This document shows positions 1 to 12,785 of a stretch of DNA of 64,000 nt, in pieces. Position 1 is the first letter of the stretch. Each line of letters opens with the position of its first letter. Both the position numbers and the translations under genes were made by a program. The notes below the pieces were generated by a model. That model saw only the letters and a list, made by a program, of their open reading frames with translations. It was not told the DNA's origin and did no database searches. The DNA is from Chondrus crispus. Taxonomy: Eukaryota > Rhodophyta > Florideophyceae > Gigartinales > Gigartinaceae. The stretch covers positions 821,618-885,617 of the forward strand of contig NW_005179057.1 in NCBI RefSeq assembly GCF_000350225.1, given 5' to 3'.

Positions 1-8
1 CGAACGTC

Positions 9-2018
9 TCACACTGCGTTATACCATATCGTAATTTTGGTATATCTGGACCTACTGGTGTTGCTTGCCACATAACAACTCGTAAGTAGCCCCTTGCTTC
101 TTGCAACTGCTAGGCGGTGTAAAATAGCCGCGTTGTTAACCTGAGAACATAAGATACGTCCAATCACGCTTACGATTGGATTCTCGGACGTGTTGGTCTT
201 TTTCAAAGACTTTATTGCTCTACTGTACTCGTCAACGCCGCCCTCTAAAGAGTTCCAGTAAACCAGCAGTGTAGGCCTTACCATTCGAGCAGGAGGCAGA
301 GGCATGCCTCTATCTCGTACCAGTTTTTTGTATGCCATGCTAAGCCCATAGAAGGATGCAAAACAGTGGAGGTCAGAAGCAAATGATGCCTGCAACATAT
401 CGTCGTATTCTTGCGGTATACTTGAAGAGGGTAATCCCACCCACTTAAATGCGGCCAACTGAATTTCTTCAAGGCAATGTTGGTATGAATTTCTCAGCAG
501 TTGGGAGAACTGTAAAAGGACTGCATACAGAATTTTTCCAGTGCCCATGGAGCTCCCTTTTGCAACTACAAATACAACTTGGTCTACCCCAAAAACAACT
601 GTGTGGTGCAGACATTGAAGTCTGTAAGGCGTGCTCGGTACCACCTCTTGAAAATAACTGTTATCTTCAGTTGACGTTCCAATATCTGCTATATGAAAAA
701 GTCGACCGCGGCAATCAGCGACATGTTTTGCGTCTTCAATGGTCCGCGGAGATGTCATGGTCTTAATCTCAATAACCGCGCAAATAATTTCATTAGAAGC
801 TCCCAGAAGCCCGCACAGACCATCTGGACTGTCACCAAGCATGTCGTTGCCTCTTTGACATACTAGACCAAGTCTTTTGATGTAGTCCACTCGCAAATGC
901 GTGTTACCACGGTCCCAGACAAATAAAGAATTTATCGCTCCATTATTTGCTCCTGCTTCGAGACACGGGGTGCTCGCAACAAAAGAAGGAAGAGCTTTTA
1001 GAACTTCTGTTTCATTAATAGATCCTTCCTTCATACCAGCAGTGGCAACTAAAGGCTTCATTACCCAAGACGATAATGAAGCCTTCAGCAGCTCATGTTT
1101 CACAGCCTCGGCGTCCCTCGCCATGCGTCCCTCCTCATCCAACACTTCTGGCCCCTGCAGAGTGTCTGTTCCAGCAATGACAGATTGCTGAATTGAAATA
1201 ATTTTGTTTACTAATTGCTGCTTTCGTAGGGATGGGGGCTGTCTCCGACCGATCTTAGCCAGCATACCCAGAAGGTCGCCTTTTCGCATATCGCTTAGCT
1301 CATCTTCCGATGCCTCCATAAATGCGGTCACAGCCCCCTGTTCGACATCTACACCAACAGATCTCATTGAGATGTTTAAACTTTCACACGTGATGCTCCA
1401 TTTTAGATGCAGCAGCTGCCGAACGTCACTCACATCGTCTGGAAGTCGGGTAGTGTTTGTATCTAACTGCTTTTCCCTTAGCAAAACCGAAAGGCCGGTG
1501 ATGTATCTCTCATAATTACAAGCCGTAGCCAATAGGAAGCTATGCGACGTCCTGGACGTGAAAGCAAACGCCCGGGCTAAAAACCACCCAGGGTCTTCAG
1601 ACTGAAGCAAAGTCAGCTGTCGTACGCGAAAAATTACTTGGTCAACTTTCCGTCGTACGCTGTATGGATCCCTGGCTGTTCTGGTCATGTCCCTAGGTGT
1701 GCGAGCTTGGTTTAGGGGTTCATAAATTGTCTGTAACTGCTCCAACTTAGCCGCATTCAGGCCGTCTCTGAAAGTGCTGCGTGGTATTAATGTAAATCTG
1801 CTGGTTGAGAACAATCTCTCGTTGTTGTGGTACATAGCAGCAACACGGCCACTGGCGCTCTCCCTGTAAACAGCAGCTTCTATAGTTCTCCCGCTCCGGC
1901 CTGCTATTTTTTCCTTGCCCGGTATATGGCACAGCATCCCTTCTCCGAGACAGGCATTCCTTTATGCCTCTTAGCGACAGGGCCATCCCCAAAGACATAT
2001 GGGAAATCTAGATACCGT
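9..2018 (-). pseudogene. Transposase C-terminal part: catalytic Glu region, SAP-like segment and YqaJ-type PD-(D/E)XK nuclease
   Basis: A 642-codon open stretch ends in TGA at 9-11. Upstream of it, at 1938-2018, the frame of the transposase core continues (FPYVFGDG ... MPVSEKG, the Glu codon at 1943-1945) and shifts by one base in an A-run near 1912. Counting from codon 1 of the open stretch, a SAP-like helix-turn-helix pattern lies at about 213-248. A nuclease core follows: Glu309 in EGSINETEVL, Asp372 in SPDG, Glu390 and Lys392 in VIEIK, and Gln441 in YRLQCLHH. This spacing and order fit the YqaJ/lambda exonuclease branch of PD-(D/E)XK nucleases. The first-codon Met is not a real start, because the reading frame enters from the transposase. 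The product would cut or resect DNA ends during transposition (inference). Confidence 0.65.
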
Positions 2019-2657
2019 TGTGGTATAACTACCTTCGTCCCGACCACTCGGAAACGAGGGGGTTAGAGGTAAGGGAGCGCGCGCCGCTGGGTAACCCACG
2101 GGCGAACGCAGACCGTACGGATGGACTCAAAAAGAGAGAAGGCTCACACGGCCGGTGACGCGCAGCCGGTCGGTACTGGAAGATCCGGACGGCCGGTCAC
2201 GGGTGAAAAGCCTGAGACTAAAAGGGAAACCGGAACGGGATAGCAATTAGCCGTAAAGGGAGGGGAGGCGAGTCTGCCTTCCGTTTACTGGAACGAGGCA
2301 GGTGCCCCCGGTCTTAACCCCTAAGTGGGACACCAGGACACCTGTCCCGCGACAGTAGCTGTTACTTACTGTATACCAGCTACTGTGCTAAATTGGCTAA
2401 TTTGTGCCATTAACTACTATTTACTAGTTAGCCACCGTACGGATTATACACGTGTGCCCGTGGCCACGGTCCCGGCTAACGGTTGTGCCACGTGTTACCC
2501 GTGGCCACGCCCGCTGTTACCGGCTGTCCCACGTCGGACCCTTGGGGTACTACTGTACACGGCAGCGGGCGCGTGTACGCCTGCTCGCTACAGTAGCACC
2601 CGCCCTCCCGCGCGGTTATCATCTTGCCGGGGGGTTGTGGTGCGGAATTGTATTACA
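2019..2657 (-). repeat. 3' LTR of outer gypsy element
   Basis: This ~639-bp sequence matches 31987-32626 along its full length with about 4 percent differences counted by eye. It begins TGTGGTATAAC and ends ATTACA on the plus strand. It is rich in CAGTAGC/GTAC words and short inverted repeats. Confidence 0.95.
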
Positions 2658-2984
2658 GACCCCTTCCTTACTTCGCGACACGTCCCGGTCGCGGCCGATG
2701 TCTGCAATGACCGGCTGGCGAGGGGCGCCCACCGTACGAAAAAGCCCGCGCCGACCGCCGGAACGCGGTCGGACTGCGGTCGACTCCATAGGAGAGCCTA
2801 TGGAGTTTTTGGTATTTAACCGTGGCCGTTCCTCCGGTGCGGTGGCGGGTCTCCTCACGCTTCCCTTGTCCCCCACAACGAACCCCCCCACTCACCCCAC
2901 AGCACACCCCACGACTCACTCCACAACCACCACAATCCACGCCCTTCCTCACGCTTCTTCCCTTCTCTTTCCTCCTACCAATCC

Positions 2985-5156
2985 GATGGCAGATCACCGC
3001 ACGGAACAGGGACAGCCCCCACGCGAGCGGCCTCCCGTCTCGGGGCCCTTCTCCCGACGAGCGCGGGCCCTTGCCGCGCCCCCTAAGATCAGCCCCGGCT
3101 CCCCAGGTCAGAGAGTTGACCATACTGAGGCAGTCGCCCGACTGGGTCGCAGGTGCGGGACGCCCCGCAACCGAAGGGGGAACTCAGCCGGCGCGGCCTG
3201 ATCCGTACGCGGTGACGCCCCCGGCGGCGGCGACGCCGCCGACAGGTAGGCTCCGCGCTGGGGTGCGTTCCGTCCGGTCTCTGTTGCCAGGGAGCGATTT
3301 GGACCACCGGGCGTCACGGGGTGGTCGGAACCCCTCGCACGGGCATCCGCCGATGACCGTCGATGCCTACATCGGTACGGCCTTCCCCGACTCCGCCCGG
3401 TTTCAGGCCATCCCGAGGCGGAGGGGCATCCGCACGCCCTCCCGTCGCGGACGAGTTTGTCAAGAACACCGATCGGCTGCGTGGAGGACCCGTTGGCTCC
3501 ATGCACCGCATCTGGTGATGGCCGACTCCCGTTCGAATCTCCTGTACGTCCGCTGCGCGGGCGAGGAGCAGTACCACGCGCAGTTGTTCGGTCTCTTCGA
3601 GCGGTTCGGCGGAGATGTGGATCCCAGGCCCCGCATCCAACTTGTGGCCTTCCCCCGCCCGTTCGACCGGTGGTACAGTGTGGCCAACCGCGCCCGGTGG
3701 GGTGAGAATTCCGCCAAAAAGAGCCGACTGCGGTGGCGCCGCGTGGATGCCTATTTCCACATGTGGCACAGCACGGAATTCTTCGCGGTCCCCCTGTCGC
3801 CCCGGGGTCAGTTATATCCCGCCTTACCGGAGGGATGGAGTAGCCTCGAGGCCCCGGAGTACCTCTGTGTCCCCACGCCCAGCGTGCTGGCGTACGTCGC
3901 CGCACGCTGTATGCCGGTGGGTCCGTTCAGTCGGGAAGCCTCGGCGGGAACGCGCCGGCTGATCGATGCGATCATTCTTTCGGAATGGGCCGTCCTGGCC
4001 TTGCTGTGTTTTCTACACGCCGCACGGGACGGCCTTCCGTTTTTCACAAGGTGCCCGGACCCCCGCTTGGCAAGCCGGAATGAGAATGACCGCGGCGAGC
4101 GGGGCTCACTCTTCCGGTTATCTCCGGGCTTTTGCAGCTCATCCGGTCGGTCGGGGTGGTGGCCATCCTCGACGGTACGTTCTTCGACCCGACTGGCGCC
4201 GAGGCCATCCTCGACTTCTCCGAGCGGTTGGACTGGTCCCTCCCCGAGCAGGGCGACTTCGTCTGGTACAGTTGGGCCCGCGGGTGCTCCCTGCGGATGC
4301 CGCATTGGGATGGAACCTCGGCGGAGGCCGCCAACTGGTACGAGCCCCTGCCGGACGTGGATACCGCGTCATACGGCGCCGTCATTGCCTCGGGCGACGG
4401 ATGGGGCGCGGCGGTCACCTCCGCCAGGGCCCCATTCGAGCCCTCAAACGAGTCGTTGCCGGTCACGGCGGCTCCGCTCTCGCCGATTCCAGGTACAACC
4501 AGCACCACGGAGGGTGTTCGAGTCGGTCCGTCGACGCCGCCCGAAGTGGCCGTGCCGGTGGCTGCGGACTCCCCGCGAGCCATGGAGGAGGAAGAGCCCG
4601 TGGCGGCATCTGCCCCGGTGGCGCCCCCTCCCGCCGGCCCTACTGTAGAGCCGGCGGCCGTAAATCTGCCTGAGGTGGCACCCGCGTCGGCACCAGACTC
4701 CGCCGCTTTCCCCGTCAGCGATATGACCGGGACGGGGACTCAGACCCCTTCGGTGGTCGCTGATGAAGCCTCTAAGGGCGTACCGAACGAGGGGCTCCCG
4801 CTGCGGTTCCGGACGCGCAGGCTGCCCTGCGCGCGCTGCAAGTAGAGTGCGGATATGCGGGTGTACCCGCGCCGCTCACTCTTGCAGCGGGTTTGACGTA
4901 CGCGCGAGCTTGGCTGGTTGAGGTGACCCACCTCAAGGCGCGGGTGGCGGGCCTTCAGTTCGCGATCCGCTAGCGTGACACCGTCGAGGACCTTCTGCGG
5001 GGTGAGACGATGGCGCGTATCCGCGCCGCTCAGGACCACCTCGCAGTATTGAGCGAGAAGGTGGCTGCCAAGAGACCGTACGGTTCGGTCGATGTCGACC
5101 CCGCGGGCACGACGCAGGGGACGGAGCCCTCTGCCAAGCGCCAACGTCGCGACTAA
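2985..5156 (+). pseudogene. Opposite-strand accessory ORF of outer gypsy element (frameshifted)
   Basis: This runs against gag-pol in the interval between the chromodomain end and the 3' LTR. It starts at an ATG at 2985 (MADHRTEQ), about 330 bp from the LTR, with a TATTTAA box near 2812. Coding-like sequence then passes through three frames: to about 3201, then 3200-4130 (segments such as FGLFERFGG and YLCVPTPSVLAYVAARC), then 4132-4845 (DFSERLDWSLPEQGDF, followed by a Pro/Ala/Glu-rich linker). It ends after a leucine-heptad stretch with the basic end AKRQRRD and TAA at 5154-5156. No family was recognised. The inner gypsy element has an ORF of the same size and place, which argues that this is a retained gene rather than chance in GC-rich DNA. 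Confidence 0.5.
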
Positions 5157-6510
5157 GGCCGGTACCAGAGGCGGGGAGAGTATCGAACCGCCTCCGGGGA
5201 CCAAGTCCCTTCCTTTCAGTAAATGAGTCCTTCTTCTCCTGGCTCCCTCCTTGGCCCTGTCGCTCGAGTTCGCGTCCTTCTTCTCCTGGCCCCTACGGGT
5301 TTCCCCAAATTTCATCCCTTCCAGCCGATATCGGTAGTCCGTCGGCTCCGTGGGTCGCGATAGGTGAACCCGCGGTTTTCCCGACGTGGTCCCTACGACG
5401 GCGGTTGCCCGCCCGCGGTCACCGCGGGGCGTCATCTCCGCGCAGAGGTGCGGTACCCCCGGCGTGGGGGAAGGTACCCCCTGCCCACGCCTTTAAAAAT
5501 GGGGCCATTCCTCTGGAAACAGGGGGGTTTCCAAAGAACGGCGGTACTGTATCTCGCTCTGGTCGAGGTAGGGCGGGGCCGTCCCCGTCCCCAAACCTCC
5601 CTGGCGGTCCATATGGGCGGTTTTTTCAACATGGCACCCCCGGACGCGGGCGGACCCGGGGATTGCAATGCCGTCAACGGGAGGGGGCTACGATTTTTTT
5701 CCACCCTTCTAGCGAGGAAAACGTAGCCCCCCTTTGGGCTTAATTAAAATCCGGCCATCGGAGTCACCTCCTTGCCATCCAGGGCCCTTTCGCGCCGGGT
5801 CAATCCGGCGCGGGGCAGCGGTAGCGCGCGGTTGCCCGGGCGCTCTTGCGGTGGCGGGTTACCGCAACGGGTGCGGCCTGTGGCCTACCCCCGGGGTCGC
5901 CCGTCGAGGTGAGATCTTCCCGACTGCCTGGTCGGGGGTACCTCTGCGGGTTTTCCTCCGCGCTTCCATGTCGGGTTGACGCGTACCGCGGCCGGACGGG
6001 CGGGCGACCGCACTATCGTCGTGACGGGTCATTGCGGGGGCGGGTTCCCGTTCCGCCCGCAACACCCAGTGCGCGTCCTCATTACCGGCTTGGGGCGAAA
6101 CCGGCCTTTTCCTTGGTAATTTCCGCCTGCTTTTTCCTTGCGGTGGGTGGCTTTTCGGCGTTTTGACGAGCTCCAATTGGGTGTTCCCTTTCATCGGAGG
6201 CGCCTCGATCCGCCCCCGCTGCTCTGCGGACCACATCCGCAGGGGCACGGTTTCTGCAATCCAATCGGTCTTGGGTCGCTGCGCCCTTGAGCGCCCGGCG
6301 AGGGCTCGCCATGACAGTATCTCCGCACCGGTATCCCCCCGTTGGGTCTTGTCCCCCGGGTGCTAACCCGGGCTCGGAAGAGGGCTTCACTTTTATCCAC
6401 CCCGAGGGGGGTGAGACGTAGCCCGCCCGAGTGTTTTCTTGGCCATCGCCGCGTCGGGTCTCCCCGCCGGCGGGTCCGTTCCATCCGCGCCGGGCCTGTC
6501 CCGTGCCGTT
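5157..6510. other. GC-rich non-coding 3' region of outer gypsy element
   Basis: About 1.35 kb lie between the end of the opposite-strand ORF and the end of pol. It is GC-rich, with G/C runs and short open frames on both strands but none with recognisable domains or codon structure. It probably holds the 3' untranslated part of pol mRNA and sequence downstream of the opposite-strand ORF. Confidence 0.5.
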
Positions 6511-7148
6511 TTAGCGGTGGCGCGCGGTTGTCCGCGCGCGCCAGAAGCGGTCGATGAAGGATTGCGGGAGGCCTTCGGCGGGTTCCCAGGTATCGTCCGC
6601 TGGGGTAAAGCCATACCAGCGGACCTTGTACTGGCAGCCGCTGCGGGTCTCCCGGTGAGCGACCAAGTGGTCAACCACGTACTCCGCTGGCGGCCCAGGT
6701 GTTCTCGCCGGTGGGTCCATTGTCAGTGCGGCCACAGTGGGGTCGTGGGGTCCGGCGGCATCTTGGTTACCTGATCGATGCTCACGCGGTTCGAGACCCC
6801 GTCTTGGTCGACGACCACTGTGGCCTCCGTGGCGGATCGGACCCGAAACGGGCCTTCCGTTTTCGGTAAGAGCTTGACGGAGGGTCCTCCTCCGTTGCTC
6901 GGTAGGTCTCCCCGCTCGGCGCTCGTCAACGGCTGCGGTGGACGGTCCACGTAGACAAAGTCTCCCACCGCGATGACCGGACGGAAACGCACCTTCTTAT
7001 CGAAGTCCGCTTTGTACCTCCTCTGCGCCGCGGTTAGTTTCACCGGCGTGCGCTCGAGGGCATCCCGGTCCTTCCGCAACGTCGCGCGCTTGTACTGTAC
7101 CGGGGTCCGCGGTTCTTCCGTGTGGGATCCGGCGTCTTGCGGTACAGT
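6511..7148 (-). pseudogene. Integrase C-terminal region and chromodomain of outer gypsy element
   Basis: This is the tail of pol, cut from the rest by copia-1. Joining across the ACCGG duplication (7149-7153 and 12786-12790) keeps the frame from the integrase core into this part. The first segment contains the usual integrase C-terminal beta-barrel pattern (RRYKADFDKKVRFRPVIAVG, then VYVDRP). A frameshift near 6730, apparently from a short CCCCACGA duplication, leads into a chromodomain with EYVVDHLVAHRET, YKVRWYGF and DDTWEP. Chromodomains direct chromovirus integration towards particular histone-marked chromatin. Confidence 0.85.
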
Positions 7149-7153
7149 ACCGG

Positions 7154-7616
7154 TGTGTCAATTTGTGCAACGTGTACAGTTTTGCAGCATACAGAGCATG
7201 GCAGGATTGAATGGGATAGTAGTAGTTGGATGCATGAGGTACGAATTGATTAATCGAGGCAAGGGGCGTAAAGGACCAAAGGGTGCAAAGCAATCCTCAT
7301 GCATGGGGTTTTAATTCACCTCTACGAGCTGTAGCGAAAAGCCAGCAATTGCATTGTCGACCAATGTAAGCGAGAATGGTAATTGAATGCAGAAGCGACG
7401 TGCTGTTCTCCTAGATAGTGATGTATATGGAGCGATAGAGACACCGGAAGCACCGGAGGGAAGGAGGCAGAGCGACAGCGGAAGTGAAGAGCAAATACAG
7501 TGCAGAGAGTACCAAGGGTAGCATACTCGGGCTTTTGTGCCTTCCGTATTCGCCACCAAGGACAGAAATGCACCTACACTGCTCGCGACACTAGAATGTC
7601 TGAACTGGTTCCCACA
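7154..7616 (+). repeat. 5' LTR of copia-1
   Basis: This begins TGTGTCAATTTGTGC and ends TTCCCACA. It matches 12332-12785 except for about 20 substitutions and an extra 9 bases (ACCAAGGGT-type repeat) near 7515. Confidence 0.93.
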
Positions 7617-7693
7617 GTTGTGGGCCCAGGAGCAGATTCTGCTCCAAACAGCCTATATGACCCGCCAAAACTTCATGCAAAACCGACAAGTTC

Positions 7694-8845
7694 ATGTGGC
7701 GTCAAGCCGTGCGTATTTCGGCACAGAAAATACGGTCGTTCGCAAAAGGCGGAGACAACAAAGCCAAGGGTATTGCGAACAGTCTAGGTATTACACTGTA
7801 CTCAGCCATGGACTACTCATTCATCCAAGTTATCGATAGCGCCATTACAGCTGGTGAGCTCAAGCTCGTTTCGGGCGACGATGAAGATAATGATGCTGTT
7901 GATCGGAAAGCTGTTATCGAAAATATCATCCAGCTAGTCGCAAAGGACTCTGTTACAGATGGAGTGCGTAGACTGGTAAAGATGAGCCAGAAGATTCATA
8001 CATGCAAAAGACAGGAGAATGAGACGTATGATTCATTTGCAGAGCGCTTTCGTGGTGTTGCTCAGACGTAATCCCTGCTATGCCGGTGATACATCTCAAG
8101 ATAGCCAAAAATTTGCGATGCTCTTCCTCGAGAACGCCAACTTACCATCCTCCACCTTCAATAACATTGTCAGTATCCTTATCGCGGATGCAAAAGATAA
8201 GAGTTGGTCGACCGTCAAGTACTTCAAAATTACGAAAGAAAAGTTTGCAGCAAGTGAGAATAGTTTTGAGAATGCCATCGACATGTGGAAAAGTCCCTCA
8301 CGCATCAAGTTTCCAACGAACAGCAAGCTGTTGGCTCTCAGAAGGTCCAGGAATTATGGGATGCGCACAAACTCAATATTACGACCGCAAAGACGAACAA
8401 ATTTCGCTATGATACAGAGGAAAGGGCCCCATATGCTATATGCTTGAATGATGCAGTAGCCGCTTAGAAAGATGTGAAGTCTCAGGACATCACGCAAGAC
8501 CAAAATCTGAAACCACCACCACACACACCTGCCGCCTCAGCCTATAACAACGCTGGCCGCCATGACGGAGGACGCGCCGGCACGATGATGACGAAGCACC
8601 ACTCCTATCAAGGTCGCAATGTCAGTACCACGTACGAGCCATCCGGTCCGAGATTTAAGTTCAAAGCACGAATCCCCGCCAATACAGGTCCCAAAAGCAA
8701 TACGCGATGCGTAGACTGCGGTAAACTCGGCCACTGGAAAAATGACCCCGAATGCAAGACCCGCAGAGACCCTAAGCGTATACGATTCGATACGGACAGA
8801 GTGAATAATGACGCTTTTAAACCTAGCAGTCAATATTTTCAATAA
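7694..8845 (+). pseudogene. Copia-1 gag with zinc knuckle (frameshifted)
   Basis: Coding-like sequence starts near MWRQAVRISAQK at 7694 and runs through at least three frames: to 8071, about 8080-8290, then 8300-8845. There is an in-frame TAG near 8465. The capsid-like part includes ENETYDSFAERFRG. A nucleic-acid-binding knuckle lies near 8709-8756 with CVDCGKLGHW followed by a Cys six residues after His, slightly longer than the usual four. The gene would build the virus-like particle but is broken here. Confidence 0.7.
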
Positions 8846-10385
8846 ATGGGTTAGCGAAGCTCCGCGCTGACCCCAATCCTATTCTAGATGAAGGAGCCCG
8901 GACCTCATGGGATGGCATTGACGATGCTACTTACCTCTGCGATACTCTTGGGAAAAGACTCAATCTCGATCCCCCACTTAGCATCCAGTCCCTTGGCTGG
9001 GGCAACAAGTGCATCAACGCCAAGCCAATCGTAGCTTCTTGGATACTTACTGTGATGGATACACGTAACAATCCGACGTCTTTCACATTCCATCTAGCAG
9101 AAGGCAGCTCCCCGCTACTTATCGGTCTGGATGTGAAGGAATTTACCAACACTCTCAATCTTCTTAACGAGAAGTGCATCATAATCAAGCGTCCTTCCGA
9201 TGTAAGCCAGTGTTGCTTCAACACCTACGTATCCCCAGAGGTGAGACGTGGCAATGCGGATAGACGGCTCCGCATAGCTGTCGCTATGCAGGCAAACGCC
9301 AACGTGAAGTCGCTCATGTCAAACCTGCAGCTAAATTCCCAACGCTCCCCACTGCTCTCTTCCAAGCAGATTCATCGCTTCACACACGCACGACCACTTG
9401 AGATCAAAGCGATATGCGCAAAAGCAGGTATATGAACTGAGACGCTTGATAAGGCGATTGACAAGGTTGAAAAAGCCTGCGAGTTCTGCGTCCGAAATGG
9501 CCGCACACTCCCATCTAAGAAGATATCACACACGTTAATGAGGCATTCAACCGAGAGATCCAAGTCGACTTTACATACTGTGAAGTGCGCAAGAAAAGAC
9601 GCATTCTTTTCGTCATCACCGATACGGGCACTGGCTACACCGAAACAGCGATAGTCCAAAACAAAGACATGGACACAATTTTGAAGAAACTCGAAGTCGT
9701 TTGGATATGCGTACACGGGGCACCTCGAAACTTCTCTGCTGACGATAAGTACAATCGCAGGAAACTCATTAACTTCCTGCGTGTGCATGACATTAATTTC
9801 AAACCACGGCCAGCACGCCGCCATAACAAAATCGGCATAGTTGAGCGCAAGAACGGGACCTTGAAGGACATCATTCGTAAATTAGACACCGATATCACCA
9901 CGGCACAGCATGACACAATTGTTGCTCGAGCAACGTTCCTGTCTAACATGTTCTCAGGTTCACGACTAATGAGCTCGTTTGAGCCAGCACGGGGATACAG
10001 CCCTTCATTACTCGGGCTCCCAAGAACAGATGTCACAAAACAGCTTCTAGAGACGCACACGGCACAGGTCGCCACCAGAGCACTACAGAGACTTCTCCAC
10101 TCTCGTGCACCAGATTCGCCAACACCCGAGATGTTCACCGTTAACGACGACGTATGGGTATTCTACAAAACGACAAAACAGAACGAGAAAGTGGAGTGGG
10201 TCAAGGCCAAGGTCGTCAAAGCGGAACCGCACCACCTCATTGCCCGTAGATCCCAACGCCGTCCGCCTATTCGTGTTGCATACGAAGACATGCGTATCGC
10301 GCCTCAAGGACAACTAGCCCAGGAGCTCATGTCATACTCCGTCGAACATGAACTCGGATATGACGGTCCGACAGATGGGGGGTGA
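8846..10385 (+). pseudogene. Copia-1 protease remnant and integrase
   Basis: The protease C-terminal half is visible near 9040-9150 (SPLLIGLDVKEF); the catalytic Asp-Ser/Thr-Gly loop was not located. A GAG-pre-integrase stretch (HRFTHARPLEIKAICAK) ends at a TGA near 9433. From about 9585 a DDE integrase core follows: Asp in VITDTGTGY, Asp in FSADDKYNRR, Glu in GIVERKNGTLK. It ends at a TGA overlapping the start of the reverse transcriptase frame. The enzyme would insert element cDNA into the host genome. Stops and frame changes make it inactive. Confidence 0.72.
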
Positions 10386-12186
10386 GTAACATACCGGAGG
10401 CAAGCGTTCATTCGTCTACCCCAAGCCTGATGGGACCTGCATCCGGAAATAAGCCCAAGGGGGCAGAAGATGACATTGGCCGATATGCGGAAACCGTGCA
10501 CGACGAAGCCCCAGACGGCCCCAAAGTATTACAGTCAGACAAGGCACGCATCCTTGACCAGATCCATGACGTCGTAGGATCCCAGCAAGTGAGCAGTAGC
10601 AAGATTGCCTTCGCGCCCCCGTGGATCATAAATCAGGCTTTCGAGAAGGAGCACGAAGAAAATTGGTCAGATGCGTACAAGCCCCTGATAGAAAACAACG
10701 TCTCACGCCGTGCTAATATTATCACCTCACATGCTGTGTACAAAATTAAGACTGATGAACACGGAGACCGTACACTCAAAGCGCGTATCGTGCCGCATGG
10801 AAACAGAGATGTAGAGAAGAACGACATTCGCAAAGATTCTGCAACTGCCCAATTGTGCGAAATAAGGTTACTCCTCTCAATCGCTACGTTTCTGGGGTTT
10901 CGACTTGGCTTTGCGGACATAAAAGGTGCTTATCTGCAGAGCGGTCCAATCCAACGGGACATATACGTACGACCACCGAGGGAATGGCAGGGATCTCGAG
11001 GCACACTGTGGAAAGTTTTGTGGAGACTGACCAAGCTCCCGTACGGCATTGTGGAGGCGGGAAGACAGTGGCAAAAAACGATAGAGCTGTGGATGCTGAC
11101 GAAAGGCGGGCGTGAGACGGTGTTTGGCCTCAGCCAGCTCTTCGTGCAACGTGACACACTCGGAAAGATCATGCTGATGGTGGCAAAAGTCACAGATGAC
11201 TTTCTCACAGGACGACTACCTCCGGACATTACACGTTTTATCGGCAAAATGAAGGACAAGTTCCAGGTTGGTAAAACAGTGATCGACCAGAGTTTCTTCT
11301 TCGGTGGATGCGAAGTAGATCAAGATCCCACAGGCCATATCACAATGACTATGAACCGGTATGTAAACAGGCTAAAAGCTATACCACTGTCAAAGCAAAG
11401 GCGCAGACAAATCCACGAATCAGTATCTGAAATGGAGAAGAAGAAATACCGTAGTCTCGCTGGAACTCTCCTGTACTTAGGAAACGGAGTTTTGCCACAG
11501 GCCTCGTATGTGACTTCAGTACTGCAACAGCAGATATCAGACCTCAAAATACGCCACCTTGTTCATGCAAATGACATGGTTGCTGAGATTCTACAACTCG
11601 AACCTACCCTCAAGTTCTTGAAACCCAAAAACGTTAAAAAGTCATCATAAGCAGCTTCTCTGATGCGTCTCACCCTACAGACAAAGATTACGGACAGAGC
11701 GGAATACTCTGCGGCATAAGAATTGAACAGTTAAAAAAGGACAACCATGACATATTCCACATGGTGGATTGGTCAGGTCACAGACAAAAGAGGGTTAGCT
11801 ACTCATCCTACGGCGCCGAGATTCTGGCTTGTGCGGGTGCCAATGATCGCGGGTTCTACCTCAAGGAGGCACTCAACTCCATATTCCCAAAACGTCCTAC
11901 ACGTCACGAGCTCTCTATAGATTCTAAAGCTCTGAAAGACACCGTCACAACTCTGCACGAAAGTAACGAATACGGCTTGAGGCAAACAGTTCAACGCATA
12001 AGAAACAGCTTCGAGTCAGGCGAGCTCGACGTACTCCGCTGGATACCAGGAACAGAGAATGTCTCTGATGCGCTAACAAAAAGAAACCTCAAGCTTTACA
12101 AAAAGCTCAACGATATGTGCGCCACTGGCAGGCTAACCCCCGATCTCTCCTTGGGATATGCTGTGAACAGCGCTACCTGGAAGTAA
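10382..12186 (+). pseudogene. Copia-1 reverse transcriptase and RNase H
   Basis: The reverse transcriptase stretch, 10382-11650, is 422 codons long. It contains SRRANIITSHAVYKIK, FADIKGAYLQSG and the polymerase motif VTDDFLTG in place of the common YVDD. A stop at 11648-11650 and a short break precede the RNase H part (to 12186), which ends with the copia-typical VSDALTKRN. The catalytic Asp pair of the polymerase is kept, so inactivity comes from the frame breaks and not from the active site. Confidence 0.8.
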
Positions 12187-12331
12187 AAGGGACGTGCACG
12201 AATTGAACGAGTACCTGAGAACTAAGCCGGAGTTTCGAAATTGTTCAATGCAAATGGGGATGCGAAGATCGAGGTTGGCAGGGTGAGTCGACAGCGATCA
12301 AAAACAGCAGATCGCAGTCGACTGGGGTGTG

Positions 12332-12785
12332 TGTGTCAATTTGTGCAACGTGTACAGTTTTGCAGCACACAGAGCATGGCAGGATTGAATGGGATAGTAG
12401 TAGTTGGATGCATGAGGTACGAATTGATTAATCGAGGCAAGGGGCGTAAAGGACCAAAGGGTGTAAAGAAATCCCCATGCATGGGGTTTTAATTCACCTC
12501 TACGAGCTGTAGCGAAAAGCCGGCAATTGCATTGTCGACCATTGTATGCGAGAATGGTAATTGAATGCAGGAGCGACATGCTGTTTTCCTAGATAGTGAT
12601 GTATATGGAGCGATAGAGACACCGGAAGCACCGGAGGGAAGGAGGCAGAGCGAGAGCGGAGGTGAAGAGCAAATATAGTGCAGAGAGTAGCATACTCGGG
12701 CTTTTGTGCCTTCCGTATTCGCCATCAAGGACAGAACTGCTCCTACACTGCGCGCGACACCAGCATGTCTGAGCTGGTTCCCACA
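12332..12785 (+). repeat. 3' LTR of copia-1
   Basis: 454 bp, paired with 7154-7616. The preceding CTGGGGTG is a weak polypurine tract. It is followed immediately by the ACCGG duplication and the outer gypsy integrase. Confidence 0.93.

Larger units (their letters stand above)
7154..12785 (+). mobile_element. Copia-1: Ty1/copia element nested in outer gypsy integrase
   Basis: LTRs at 7154-7616 and 12332-12785 are flanked by perfect 5-bp duplications ACCGG (7149-7153, 12786-12790). Gene order is gag, protease, integrase, reverse transcriptase, RNase H, which is the copia order. The LTRs differ at about 20 positions plus a 9-bp indel, so the insertion is old, and the ORFs are broken. The reverse transcriptase is divergent; GalEa-like copia elements known from red algae and crustaceans are a possible home (inference). 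Confidence 0.92.

Noticed and set aside
2822..4648. 608-codon plus-strand frame as one intact gene
   Set aside because: Only part of it looks like protein. The coding-like signal moves between frames at about 3200 and 4130, so it is described as a frameshifted accessory ORF.
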